Positions 19,999-29,311 of a DNA stretch of 64,000 bases are shown one piece after another. Positions within the stretch are counted from its first letter, which is position 1, and every line of letters starts with the position of its first letter. The notes under the pieces were generated by a model. That model did no database searches, was not told the origin of the DNA, and was given only the letters and a program-made list of their open reading frames with translations. The stretch is taken from contig NC_009410.2 in assembly GCF_000002875.2 (NCBI RefSeq), positions 434,001-498,000 on the forward strand. Reading direction: 5' to 3'. This DNA comes from Leishmania infantum JPCM5 (lineage: Eukaryota; Euglenozoa; Kinetoplastea; Trypanosomatida; Trypanosomatidae). Made by a program: the position numbers and the translations under genes.

Positions 19999-20995
19999 AG
20001 AGAAAACAGCTCAGAGAGAGAGACATGCACGCGGGGGTGCTCCATGCAAAACGAAGAAGCACGAGGCACCACCTACGAGATGCTTGGAGAGATGGACTGA
20101 AGGCAGCCCTCTGCATTCGTGGGCAGGCGCCCTGTTCTCCGCCCTCCACCACAGTGGCCACCGCCACCTCTCCCGCCATGGCGTGCTCGCGTTTGGTGGT
20201 GATGCGGGTCCGTTTTTTTTTGTGTGTGTGTGTGTGTTTTTCTTCGGAGGGGCGGGTGGCTGCCGTGCGCATGCACGGGCATCCTCCGTTTTCATAGAAC
20301 CTCAATAGTAGCAGCCCCTCAAACATACGCGCACCCTCCCTCCCCCACCCCAATCCACCCCGCCCGACTCTCTCTCCCTTTTTCGCCGTCACTACTGTTC
20401 GCTGTGGCTCCGTGCTCATGTTGCGCATGTGCGTGCGCGCCACACTCCCTTTCGACTGCGGCGCCGCGACCGCAGCCGTAACGAAGAATCAAAGCGAGGC
20501 GAGTGATGAGCACTCTGCAGAGAGCACGCAACCGTGAAGGTGAGAGGGCGCGCATGGGGCTCTGGCGAGGCCAGCTGCCCCCACGGCGAGCACGTGCGCC
20601 TCGCGTTGTCTTTGCTTCTTCTGCGTATCCTTTCCTGCCATGCATGACCCACTGCGGGGTGGAGCGTCGACACCTCTCTGGAGAGAGAGAGATCTGCGGT
20701 GCCCAGCTAGATGAAGATGCTATGGCATATGCGTGCAATGTGAGTGTCTGTGCCTCAGCTGCATCTGTGTGGCAGCGGCGAGCTCAAGGTGCTCCTCTGG
20801 TTCCCGCATCGCCTCCTCCTCGAAAACCGGCGTTGCAGTGCGTCCCCTCCCGCGTGCACACACACGCCCTCTTTTCCCTCTCTGCTTCGCCGCCGCACAC
20901 CCCTCTCGCTCGCTCTGCGCTGCTGTGGCCAAGACATACACGTACACACATAGCGCTCAGTGCACCCAACCAACCCTCTTATCGCCCCTTCCATA
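19999..20995 (+). other. Intergenic region
   Basis: This 997-nt stretch includes a T9 run plus (GT)n near 20213-20240, C-rich tracts near 20330-20380 and a splice-type tract near the end. No convincing gene. Confidence 0.65.
20868..20933 (+). promoter_or_regulatory. Predicted polypyrimidine tract and trans-splice acceptor
   Basis: CT-rich sequence is followed by AAG (AG 20932-20933), 62 nt before the ATG at 20996. Of the AGs nearby this is the first after the tract. Confidence 0.45.
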
Positions 20996-22813
20996 ATGTG
21001 GCGCAGCCTCTATCGGCGTGCGCCCGTTCCTAATGATGTCACTGGCCTCCGAGGCGTAGCCGATCGCGCTGCCCACGGGTGGCAGAGAAGAACGGCGGCT
21101 GTCACTGGCTTGCTAACTACGCAGTCGTCGTCGCGCAGCCATCTTGGTGCACGTCTCCTGTCGTCATCGGCATCGTCGCTTCGTGCGAACCCTCGCAGAT
21201 GCATCGGTGCGCCAGGCTCGGCGCCGCACCCCTGCAGCGCCGCTCGCCATCTTTCGTACGTCACGAATGCGGCGAACTTTGAAGCAGAGGTGCTGCAGTC
21301 GCAGCAAGCCATCTGCCTCATCTACTACATACCGAATAGAAACTGCTCCGCGTACCTGAAAGCTGCCGAGAAGCTGGTGGATTCGATCAACGCTCAGGCA
21401 ACAGGGCTGGACGCAGCAGCGTCGACGAGCGGCAGCGGCGGCGGCGCAGCGGAGGTGTCACTGTCAGAGCTAACCGTGGAGGTGAACGGCACGCAGGTGT
21501 CAGAAACCGCTGAGGGCGACGCAGCTCCGTCCACGTTGTCGCCAGCTTCATCTGCTGCGCCAACCCAGCGGCCAAACAAGATGGAGTGGTTGAAGCTCTG
21601 CACGATCAACGCGGACGAGAACCGCAATTTAGCCTCCGCCTTCTCGGTGGAGCGCGCGAGGCTGCCGATTACATACTTCGTGATGCAAGGCACCATTGTC
21701 GATAAGGTCGTGGGCCACGTCGCTGAGGCGCGACTGAGCAGCATCCTCATCAAGTTCCTCGAGCACTACCAGAAGGAAATGAACGTGGATCTTCTCGCAC
21801 GACAGAACAAGTCGAGCAGGACGGGCGGCGCCAGTGCCAGCCCGCTCCCCTCCGCCGCCACAGCAGACCTTCTCAGTGGCGCCTCGACGGCGTTCTTGCA
21901 GGAGAAGATCATGAACGCCCTAGTAGGTGCGGACATGATCCAGCTGCCCGAGGAAGCCGAGAAACTCGACGGTCTGCGACGCACGTTGCAGGAAGCAAAG
22001 AAAAAGGCGCACGCAGAGCTGCAGGAGTTGCACAAGCAGCTGGGCATGGACGTGCGCCGCCTCAGCGACGCTGAGATGCAGGCCTACTACTTTAAAGCCC
22101 CGCAGTTCTACGCACTCGGTCGGCTTTGTGCGCTCGAGGCGCTTTACCTTGCGCGGTCGCACGCGACGCTCGGCGATGTGGCGCGCGTCAACGTGGACTG
22201 GGCCCGTCATGCAGTGCGCAAAGACTTTGAGGCCATTCAAGGCGACCTCGTGCTGCGGCGGGTGCTGGCCTTGGTGGATGCGAACCTGGTTCGTGGTGAG
22301 CTGCGCACAGCGGCGGTGCTGGCGGCGCAGGATGCGAACCGGCTCTGCAGCTTCCTAGCCGCGATGGACACCGACGATGTGCGCGGTGCGCAGCATCGCA
22401 ACACCCTAAAGGAGATGGAGGCGCTTATCGCGGGGCAGAGCCAGTACTGCCTGGACATGCTGCGCATCATCGACGACAACATCGACAGCCGAACACTCGA
22501 TGGCAGCGCGTTCCCATCTGCGATCGTAGATCAGCTGTTTGAGCTGCTGAAGAGCAATCTGAAGCTGAGTCGGACGCATCTCTCGCAGTCATCGCGGACT
22601 GCAGAGGCCGATGCGCCGGACGCCGGAGGCGCCGAAGAGAGCATGAAGGTTTTCATGGACGGCAAGGCGATCGATACGACGGCGAAGCGGGTACTGATGG
22701 CGAAGGCACGAGTGCCGCAAGTTCGAACGTTGATCATGTCCCTTCTCCAGCTCTATCCGACGGATCCGAAGAGCCAAGACGCGCGGTCACGATTGGCTTC
22801 CCTCCTTTATTGA
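20996..22813 (+). CDS. Mitochondrial thioredoxin-fold/TPR protein, YbbN (CnoX)-like
   Basis: ATG 20996 gives 605 residues with a basic, Ser/Arg-rich N-terminus suited to mitochondrial import. From about residue 90 (YVTNAANFEAEVLQS) a thioredoxin fold begins. At the place of the usual CxxC it has NRNCSAY (Cys117), so only one cysteine remains. After a low-complexity insert of about 60 residues the fold resumes (KLCTINADENRNLASAF), with the cis-proline loop LPITYF (Pro224). The C-terminal 300 residues are helical. They end in VRTLIMSLLQLYPTDPKSQ followed by DARSRLASLLY, which resembles the end of bacterial YbbN/CnoX, a thioredoxin-TPR chaperone-like holdase that works with chaperonin. By analogy this could be a mitochondrial holdase; that is inference. 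A more general thioredoxin-like scaffold is the alternative. Confidence 0.7.
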   Translation: MWRSLYRRAPVPNDVTGLRGVADRAAHGWQRRTAAVTGLLTTQSSSRSHLGARLLSSSASSLRANPRRCIGAPGSAPHPCSAARHLSYVTNAANFEAEVLQSQQAICLIYYIPNRNCSAYLKAAEKLVDSINAQATGLDAAASTSGSGGGAAEVSLSELTVEVNGTQVSETAEGDAAPSTLSPASSAAPTQRPNKMEWLKLCTINADENRNLASAFSVERARLPITYFVMQGTIVDKVVGHVAEARLSSILIKFLEHYQKEMNVDLLARQNKSSRTGGASASPLPSAATADLLSGASTAFLQEKIMNALVGADMIQLPEEAEKLDGLRRTLQEAKKKAHAELQELHKQLGMDVRRLSDAEMQAYYFKAPQFYALGRLCALEALYLARSHATLGDVARVNVDWARHAVRKDFEAIQGDLVLRRVLALVDANLVRGELRTAAVLAAQDANRLCSFLAAMDTDDVRGAQHRNTLKEMEALIAGQSQYCLDMLRIIDDNIDSRTLDGSAFPSAIVDQLFELLKSNLKLSRTHLSQSSRTAEADAPDAGGAEESMKVFMDGKAIDTTAKRVLMAKARVPQVRTLIMSLLQLYPTDPKSQDARSRLASLLY

Positions 22814-23859
22814 GGAGAGAGACGCTGCCGTCGCGGGTGGCGAGAGAATCAGTGCGCCCTCACAAGTGTCACGGCTCGCCGCGTTGAAGTTCGTCGGAGT
22901 GCAGATCTACAAAGGGGAGGGGGCGCCTACGTCGTTCGCTCCGACCGTGACGAGACAGCTCTTGCAGAGACTCTCTCCTCTCTCGCCCTCGCTACCCCTT
23001 CCCCTACCACCGCCACCACCATCCCTTCAGCCCCGCGGCGGGCAGGGCATAAACCGGACGAAGAAAAGCGGATGCACGCAAGGCCCCCTCTCAACCACGT
23101 CTGTCTATCCCTCCGTCGCCCTCTCCCTCTCCCTGGGGAGGGCGTGGGTTGGTGTAGGCTTGTGTGGGAGGGAGTGGGAGGCGGTAGTTATCAAGTTTCT
23201 CGGTGAATCGGGACAGTCGCAGCGGCGTCGTTGCTTCTCTTCGGTCTGTCTCCTTGACTTCGTTAGGCGCACGCGGTTGAAGATGTTCTTCGACGTGCCT
23301 GTGTGTGTGTCTGCGTAGGGGCACGTCACGCACGCTGCCGTCGTCCTTGTCGCCGACGTTTTGCTTCTTTCCCGTGTGAGTACTTCACAGCTGACCCCCA
23401 CCCCCGCTCTCGAGTCTGAAGTATCGCGTCGCACCCCAATGTCCAAACCCCTCAGTCCGCCCTCCACACGCGAAGCGATAAAGAAAAAAGACAACGGATG
23501 CATGGATCACAGAGCGCACGCGCACCAAAAGGCGGTGCATGGGCACTGTCGTGTACGTGCCGCGTTGGCACGACCCAGCCCATCGCTTGCATGCTAGCTC
23601 TCCCTCCCTCCCCCCTCTGCCTGCCATTACTCAGACACGGACTCTCTCTCTCATCGTGACACGTATGTGCGTATTCCAGCGCTGATCATTTCTCGAGGCC
23701 CGAGAGGCACTCGGAGCTGTCAAGGAGAAGGCCGCGACACAACGGAAGCACGGGCGCGAGCAAGTCGGCTTCGCCGGAAGAGCACAAGGCGAGCAGTGAG
23801 AAAAAGAGAAGGACACACCCCAAACAGCTTCTCGCTCACTGGCACACACACGCGTTGCA
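22814..23859 (+). other. Intergenic region
   Basis: This 1,046-nt stretch has a C/T-rich block near 22975-23035. It ends with a strong polypyrimidine tract at 23596-23634. No convincing gene. Confidence 0.65.
23596..23634 (+). promoter_or_regulatory. Predicted polypyrimidine tract and trans-splice acceptor
   Basis: An almost pure C/T run is followed by TTACTCAG (AG 23633-23634), 225 nt before the ATG at 23860. Confidence 0.6.
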
Positions 23860-26577
23860 ATGCCGCCGTTCAGTGGCAAGAAGAAGAAGGAGCAGCTGCA
23901 GGCGAAGCGGCAGCGCAAGCGGGATGAAGAGGAGCGCTCAAAGGTGCGCGACCGAGAGCGGGAGAAGCTGCGCGAGGAGCTCATGGAGCGCGGCGAGGAT
24001 GCTTCCGAGGCAGTCCTCGACTCTCTCCTGCGCGAGCGAGCGAATCTGCAGCACTCAGCGCGTGGACGCCGCTCGCGGCGGCGCGAAAAAGAGAACGCCG
24101 CCGCGCATCGAAAAGCTGTCGGCGGTGACGACGAGGACGACGAATCTGGCAGCGGTGCATCATCGGATGGCTCGAACCGCGAAGGCGGAGGCAAGCTGCG
24201 GCGCAGCGCACCGTCGACCATGATGTACAGCGCAGACCGTCAGCATGGTGTGCGCAGCATCTTCGTCAAAGAATCTGCCGCCGTCATTGCCGCCCGCAAG
24301 CAGCTGAGCTATCAACCGATTCCGTGCCGCACAACGATGCCGCCAACAGGCATCCCGTTCGGAGAGTGGTTCACCTTTCCATCCTCTGCGTCCTCAGCCG
24401 CGGCAGTGGTGTCGGCAGGCACGAACTCCAAGCGTGGCGGCGCTTGGGACGGCGGAGATGGTGCGCCAATGTGCGCGGAGGAGAAGCTCGCCCTCATCGC
24501 GGCGGAGCAGCGGCGCCGCATGGAGCGCCCGTTGGTGGCGTCGGCCGGGGACGCGCTCGGCGGCGTGAGTAGCAGCACATTCTTCCCGTTCGCGGTGGAA
24601 CTGCCCTCGCGAGGCTGGCACGTCGGAGCGGAAGGCAGCGCAGTGGTGGCAGATGCAAGCATAATCATGGCCGGTGCTGGTGATGCTTCAACCCAACTGC
24701 AGTCGGGCCGGCCGAGAGCGGCAGATCCTCAAGCAGCTGGAGGCGACTCCGCCACCCCGGCGTCAGAAGACGGGCAAGAGGAGGTGGCGTGCGCCGGTCA
24801 ACGCAGCTCTAGCCATAATGAGGCAAGTGGAGCAGACAGCAACGATGTCGGCGCTTCCGCAGTCCGCACAGGCGCCGCTGCCGCGAAGGGCCATAATCAA
24901 GGCGACGCGCAGTACATCAGAAGCATCGAGAAGAAGCGGTTTTCCCTCTACACGGACTGTGTGGACGCTTACCCCTTTCCTGCGGCGCTCGTGGGCATGG
25001 AGGTGAGCTCCTACGAACGGAACGTGGAGGTGTGGCAGCAGCTGTGGCGCACTGTGGAGCTGAGTGACATCCTTGTCGTGGTGGCCGATGCGCGGTACCC
25101 CATCATACACGCCCACCTCGGTCTTCTCACCTACATAACGAAGGAGCAGCGCAAGCCGTGCGTGTTTGTGCTGAACAAGGAAGACCTCGTGCCAGCCTCC
25201 ACGCTCCGGCGCTGGCAGCGGTTCCTGTTTCATTACTTGGATGACTTGGGCTTCTCCGTGGAGCCGCCAGATGCAGCGGAGCAACCGGAAGAGAAGGATA
25301 CCGAGTGGTGCAACAGCGACGGTATTGGTCAAGGGGGCTCCGCTAGTGGGCGCATTGTACTGCGCACCTTCACCGCTAACCCGCGTCCTGAAACGGCAGG
25401 GCAACGCGACGGTGATGTGGACGTGACACGGCGGCAGAAGAACCGCAAGAAGGCGAACGAGCACATGTACGAGAAGCTGCGCACTGGCCGGCTAAGCGTG
25501 GCGAAGCACCTTGGCGGTGATCAGCGCGGCGCAGCAGATGGCAACGACGACGACGAGAGCGAAGAGGATGACGAGCTCCGTTACGACACCACGGAGATGT
25601 TTGTGGGAATGATGGCCGCTCAGCACGCGCTTCAGCAGGACCGCCGCGCCTACAAGGAGCTCGAGGTGGTAGCTGGCAAGATCACCGAGCTGTTGGCGAC
25701 ATGTCGCCGCTTGGGCACCGCCGCGCGTGCCACGGCGCACGGAGTGAATACCGCAGCGGTGGAGCGGTCCGATGCGGCCCCGTCGTCCTCACCGGCGTAC
25801 GCGACGTCGTCGCTGCCGTGTGCGGCGCTGCGTGCCGCACACAAGCACAAGAAAGCGCAGAAGAGAAATGCGGCTCGTCGCGGCGGCGGAGGCGGTGGGG
25901 GTGGTGGCATGGGCGGTACTCTAGCTGGTGACGACTCCGGAAGCGCGAACAGCGACGACGCTGTGGAGGACCGGGCGCCAGACAGCCCCTCGTACCTTCA
26001 CATAGGCTTCGTTGGCCACCCCAACGTCGGCAAATCATCCCTGCTCAACTGCATTCGCGGCACGAAGGTGGTCTCGGTGAGTGCCACACCAGGCCACACG
26101 AAGCATATGCAGACAATCCCAGTGCCGAGCGAGCACTTGACGTTGGTGGATAGCCCCGGTCTGGCCCTCCCCCTCTTCGGCGTGCCGCGTCCGCTGCTGG
26201 CTGTCCTTGGGACGCACCAGATCGCCCAGACACGCGACCCGCAGACAAGCATCAGCTACCTGGCGGCGTACCTACCAATCGAGAAGGCGTACGGACTGCA
26301 GCGACCCGAGCATGCGCTGCCGGAGGTTGGCTGGAGTTCTTACGAGCTGTGTGAGGCCTACGCAAAGAAACGCGGCCTCTTCGTGAAGCATGGCAAGGGT
26401 GCCCTCGACGTCCACCGTGCGGCCATCGCCCTTCTTCAGGAGGCCTACGAGGGGCGGCTTGCCCTCTTCTATGCACCACCAGAGTTGAACCTTCTGCAGT
26501 CCGCTTGGTATCGCGAGCGTATTCGCCCGCACCTCCTGTTGTCGGTGTTCAAACCCGTTTTTCTCGCCAGCACGTAG
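23860..26577 (+). CDS. Circularly permuted GTPase, GNL1/HSR1-like
   Basis: The protein is 905 residues. The first 90 residues are highly basic and charged (KKKKEQLQAKRQRKRDEEERSK), typical of nucleolar GTPases. The GTPase motifs appear in permuted order. G4 NKED is at 439-442, about 280 residues before G1 GHPNVGKSS (719-727). A G2-type SATPGHTKH follows, then G3 DSPG at 764-767. The segment just before G4 (YERNVEVWQQLWRTVELSDILVVVADARYP, split here for reference) matches the GNL1 type rather than LSG1 or NOG2. Between G4 and G1 lies a long insert with acidic, Ala-rich and poly-Gly stretches. Permuted GTPases of this class act in ribosome assembly or nucleolar transport; the exact step for GNL1 is poorly defined. 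The protein is about one half longer than the human one because of inserts. Confidence 0.85.
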   Translation: MPPFSGKKKKEQLQAKRQRKRDEEERSKVRDREREKLREELMERGEDASEAVLDSLLRERANLQHSARGRRSRRREKENAAAHRKAVGGDDEDDESGSGASSDGSNREGGGKLRRSAPSTMMYSADRQHGVRSIFVKESAAVIAARKQLSYQPIPCRTTMPPTGIPFGEWFTFPSSASSAAAVVSAGTNSKRGGAWDGGDGAPMCAEEKLALIAAEQRRRMERPLVASAGDALGGVSSSTFFPFAVELPSRGWHVGAEGSAVVADASIIMAGAGDASTQLQSGRPRAADPQAAGGDSATPASEDGQEEVACAGQRSSSHNEASGADSNDVGASAVRTGAAAAKGHNQGDAQYIRSIEKKRFSLYTDCVDAYPFPAALVGMEVSSYERNVEVWQQLWRTVELSDILVVVADARYPIIHAHLGLLTYITKEQRKPCVFVLNKEDLVPASTLRRWQRFLFHYLDDLGFSVEPPDAAEQPEEKDTEWCNSDGIGQGGSASGRIVLRTFTANPRPETAGQRDGDVDVTRRQKNRKKANEHMYEKLRTGRLSVAKHLGGDQRGAADGNDDDESEEDDELRYDTTEMFVGMMAAQHALQQDRRAYKELEVVAGKITELLATCRRLGTAARATAHGVNTAAVERSDAAPSSSPAYATSSLPCAALRAAHKHKKAQKRNAARRGGGGGGGGGMGGTLAGDDSGSANSDDAVEDRAPDSPSYLHIGFVGHPNVGKSSLLNCIRGTKVVSVSATPGHTKHMQTIPVPSEHLTLVDSPGLALPLFGVPRPLLAVLGTHQIAQTRDPQTSISYLAAYLPIEKAYGLQRPEHALPEVGWSSYELCEAYAKKRGLFVKHGKGALDVHRAAIALLQEAYEGRLALFYAPPELNLLQSAWYRERIRPHLLLSVFKPVFLAST

Positions 26578-27182
26578 CAGCCGTGAGAGGAAAAGCCAAT
26601 GAAAAAGGGGGCCGGCAACTCGTGTTGTCGGCGTGATTTTCCGCCTTCCGTTCCCACCGTGTATGTGTGTGGGGTGGGTGTCACTGCCCACTCTTGTTCG
26701 CTTGCCCCGCCCGCATGGTCCTTGTCGAAACGCCCCTCGTACATGCACACACGCACACGCACATCAGCGTGCCCGTTCTTTCTCCCTCTGTGTATGTGGG
26801 TCGCTCCCCTCCCCTCCCTCCTCTTTTACCCTTTCCGGGTGTGTCGGTGGGTGGGGTCTCTTTCCATGAACGCGCGAGCAGGCAGCTGCACCGCAGCTGT
26901 TTAAGCATGAATCATGACAGCCGAGAAACGAGCGTAGTCGCAATCCCTTCCCTCTCCTGTCGGTCTTCCCGGACGACGCTGTCTCGTGTGAGGCCTCCTA
27001 ACTACACACACACCCATCCCCTCTCCGTTGCTCGGCACGTGTGTGCGCGCGCGAGAGATAGAAGGGTGGGAGCGTGAGGACTCTGTCGCTCATCCGCCTC
27101 CTGCTGAGCGCGCGCCGCTCGATATCGCCTCCGCCCCCTCCCCCTCACCTCACCTGCTCTCTCCATGCGCCGTGCCCCACCG

Positions 27183-27364
27183 CCTCTTCCTCTTCCTAGC
27201 CTCCGTCCTCCAACTTCCGTCTTCTTTTGTCGTTTTGCGTCCGACTCGCGCCTGTGCGCATGCGTGTGTGTGTGTGTGTGTGTGTCGGTCGGTCGGTCGG
27301 CATTCTCTTCCCTACCGCACCCCCGCGTGCGCTGTACCTGTCGCGCCATCATTCAAGTCACCAG
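27183..27364 (+). promoter_or_regulatory. Predicted trans-splice acceptor region for prefoldin subunit 3
   Basis: The C/T-rich tract at 27183-27236 is followed by AG dinucleotides at 27356-27357 and 27363-27364. These are the last AGs before the ATG at 27454. A second, stronger T-rich tract (27396-27450) lies downstream of them without its own AG. Confidence 0.4.
27264..27300 (+). repeat. (GT)n followed by (CGGT)n
   Basis: An eleven-unit GT repeat passes directly into almost four copies of CGGT, about 150 nt upstream of the prefoldin ATG. Confidence 0.85.
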
Positions 27365-27453
27365 CATCGCCATCATCGTTGCCCGATTCACTGTGTTTTT
27401 TTTTTTCGTTTTGGTTGCTGTTGCTGATTTGGTATCCCTTACCTACCCGAACC

Positions 27454-28038
27454 ATGAACGCTATTTTGGAGAAGTACACCTTCAAGGATGACTACGTGAG
27501 CCCGCGTGGCATTCCGAAGGTCGCCTTCGTCGAGAACGTGGCGGAGCTGGTCAAGTCGAGCGGCGACAGTGCCGAGACGCTGCTGAAGCGCTTCAGTGAA
27601 CAGTACAGCAAGTACAAGCTCGCGGAGCACCGGCTGATCCGCACGACAGCCAACCTCGAGGCGAAGATTCCGGACATCAAGAAGACGCTGCAGACCCTGG
27701 AGTATCTGAAGAAGTCGCTAGTGGCAGAGAACGGCGGCAAGGGCTTCACGACGAACTACGGACTAACGGAGAGTGTCTTCTGCCAGGCTAAGGTTCTGCC
27801 GCAGAAGACGGTGCACCTCTGGCTCGGCGCGAACGTGATGGTCGAGTACACGTTCGAAGAAGCCACGCAGCTGCTGGAGCGCAACCTGAAGAGCGCCACC
27901 GAGAACCTCGCGGCGACGCAGGAAGACCTGGCGTGGCTGCAGGAGCAGCAGACGATCTTGGAGGTGAACACGTCGCGGCTGTACAACTACGACGTGGTGG
28001 AGCGCCGTAAGAAAAGTGAGGAAGAGGCAAAGAAGTGA
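27454..28038 (+). CDS. Prefoldin subunit 3 (VBP1-like)
   Basis: ATG 27454 gives 194 residues, the normal length for alpha-type prefoldin subunit 3. The start is typical (RGIPKVAFVENVAELV), followed by a long helix (LLKRFSEQYSKYKLAEHRL). The central beta-hairpin region contains the hallmark VFCQAKVLPQKTVHLWLGAN, and a second long helix follows (ATQLLERNLKSATENLAATQ). The protein ends in a charged KKSEEEAKK tail. Prefoldin is a cytosolic hexamer of two alpha and four beta subunits that passes unfolded actin and tubulin to the chaperonin CCT. The frame is open further upstream without any ATG, so this start is clear. Confidence 0.92.
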   Translation: MNAILEKYTFKDDYVSPRGIPKVAFVENVAELVKSSGDSAETLLKRFSEQYSKYKLAEHRLIRTTANLEAKIPDIKKTLQTLEYLKKSLVAENGGKGFTTNYGLTESVFCQAKVLPQKTVHLWLGANVMVEYTFEEATQLLERNLKSATENLAATQEDLAWLQEQQTILEVNTSRLYNYDVVERRKKSEEEAKK

Positions 28039-28110
28039 ATCACAACGCGGTGACGGCGCGCCGTAAGGATTCAAGGAGCTCCGCGCTGTGGTTCCGACTT
28101 GTATCCCTTT

Positions 28111-28148
28111 CTCTTGCCGATCTTTTTGCCTTGGCAAGAGCAAAAAGA
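28111..28148 (+). promoter_or_regulatory. Two overlapping, mutually exclusive hairpins in the prefoldin 3' region
   Basis: CTCTTGCC (28111-28118) can pair with GGCAAGAG (28133-28140). TCTTTTTGC (28121-28129) can pair with GCAAAAAGA (28140-28148). The 5' arm of the second hairpin is in the loop of the first, and the two share base 28140. The element starts 73 nt after the stop codon. Confidence 0.6.
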
Positions 28149-29204
28149 ACCACTGTCTGTTACTCTCACACAGGTCTCCAGGTTGGATAGAAGGGGCGAT
28201 GCGGTAGAGAAAGGCCGAGGGAGAGGCTGCGCGGAGAAATGGGAGTGAGCTGGATGCCTGAATGCGCCCGCGCATACGTCTGGGCTTATACTTGCGGCGT
28301 CGCCAATGTTAAGGGTAGAGAGCACTTCTGCCAACACCGCCGACTTTACTCCGCATCTAGATGTGTTTGCGAGTGCACATCCACATCTGTCAAGCGGTTC
28401 ACCTCTCTCGCCGCTGCAGCACCCCCTCCCCCACAATACCTCCTCCTTCACACACACACACACACTCCTTGAACACTTTTCGTCAGCGGTCGCCTTCACG
28501 TTGCGTTTCTGCGTTTGTGTTTGTGTGTGTGCGTGCATGTCTCGCTGTGATCACCTACTTCGTTTTTTTTTTCGTTTTTTCGTGTGCCTTTTATGTTGCT
28601 ATGGCGGTTGGGTCGGACGGCCGGTCGGTTGATTGAATGTGGATGTGGATGTGCGAGAGTGTTGTGTGGCATGCATGGCACACAAGCACCTTCACATGCG
28701 TATCTAAAGAATCGTCTAATCGTTTTGTTTTGAATGCCCTTCATAGAGAGTGTGTGTGTGTGTGCGTGGTTGCACGTACAACGAAGGACTTGAAACTAGA
28801 GATCAAGATAACACATGCACGCAGCAGCAGCAGAGGTGAGGAAGGAAACAGGCGGAGTTCGGTAGATGGGGGAGGTGCCCATGAAGATGTTTGCTTCTGT
28901 CTGTCTGATCCTCTAGCTTTCTCCTATATCGCACCTATCTATCCATCTCGTTCTTGCTATGCGTTCTCGGTGCTGCTGAGTCGCTCCAGGTCGCACCGTG
29001 TGCAATGGTGTGCCGGCGTTCGGTGGACGAAGCAGAACAGAGACGCAGCTCAGTGGGATCGGGCACATGCACACATGTACGTGGTACTTGTGTTCGCGCT
29101 GCTGCCGGTGCGATGCTCGGTTTTGTAGCTGAGGCACTGGTAATCTTCTGCAGGATGTGGGGAGAACAGTGTAGCAGCTCCTCTCGCAGAGAACATTTCT
29201 GTCG

Positions 29205-29301
29205 ATGCCTCACCTTTCTCTCACCCCTCTCGTCTCCATCGTTGCTCTTCTCGTGGGCTTTACTCCCCACCACCACCACCACCATGTAGCGTCACTCACA
29301 G
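29205..29301 (+). promoter_or_regulatory. Predicted polypyrimidine tract and trans-splice acceptor close to the start codon
   Basis: A C/T-rich tract at 29205-29265 and a CCA repeat are followed by TAG at 29289 and CAG at 29299-29301. The second would leave a native leader of 10 nt before the ATG at 29312. Confidence 0.45.
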
Positions 29302-29311
29302 TCCGGCCACA

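Larger units (their letters stand above)
26578..27453 (+). other. Intergenic region
   Basis: This 876-nt stretch contains CA/GT repeats, including (GT)n at 27264-27285 followed by CGGT repeats to 27300. A T11 run at 27396-27406 lies close to the next ATG. No convincing gene. Confidence 0.65.
28039..29311 (+). other. Intergenic region
   Basis: This 1,273-nt stretch contains overlapping hairpins at 28111-28148, CA and GT tracts, T runs near 28563-28580 and a CCA repeat at 29267-29284. No convincing gene. Confidence 0.65.
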
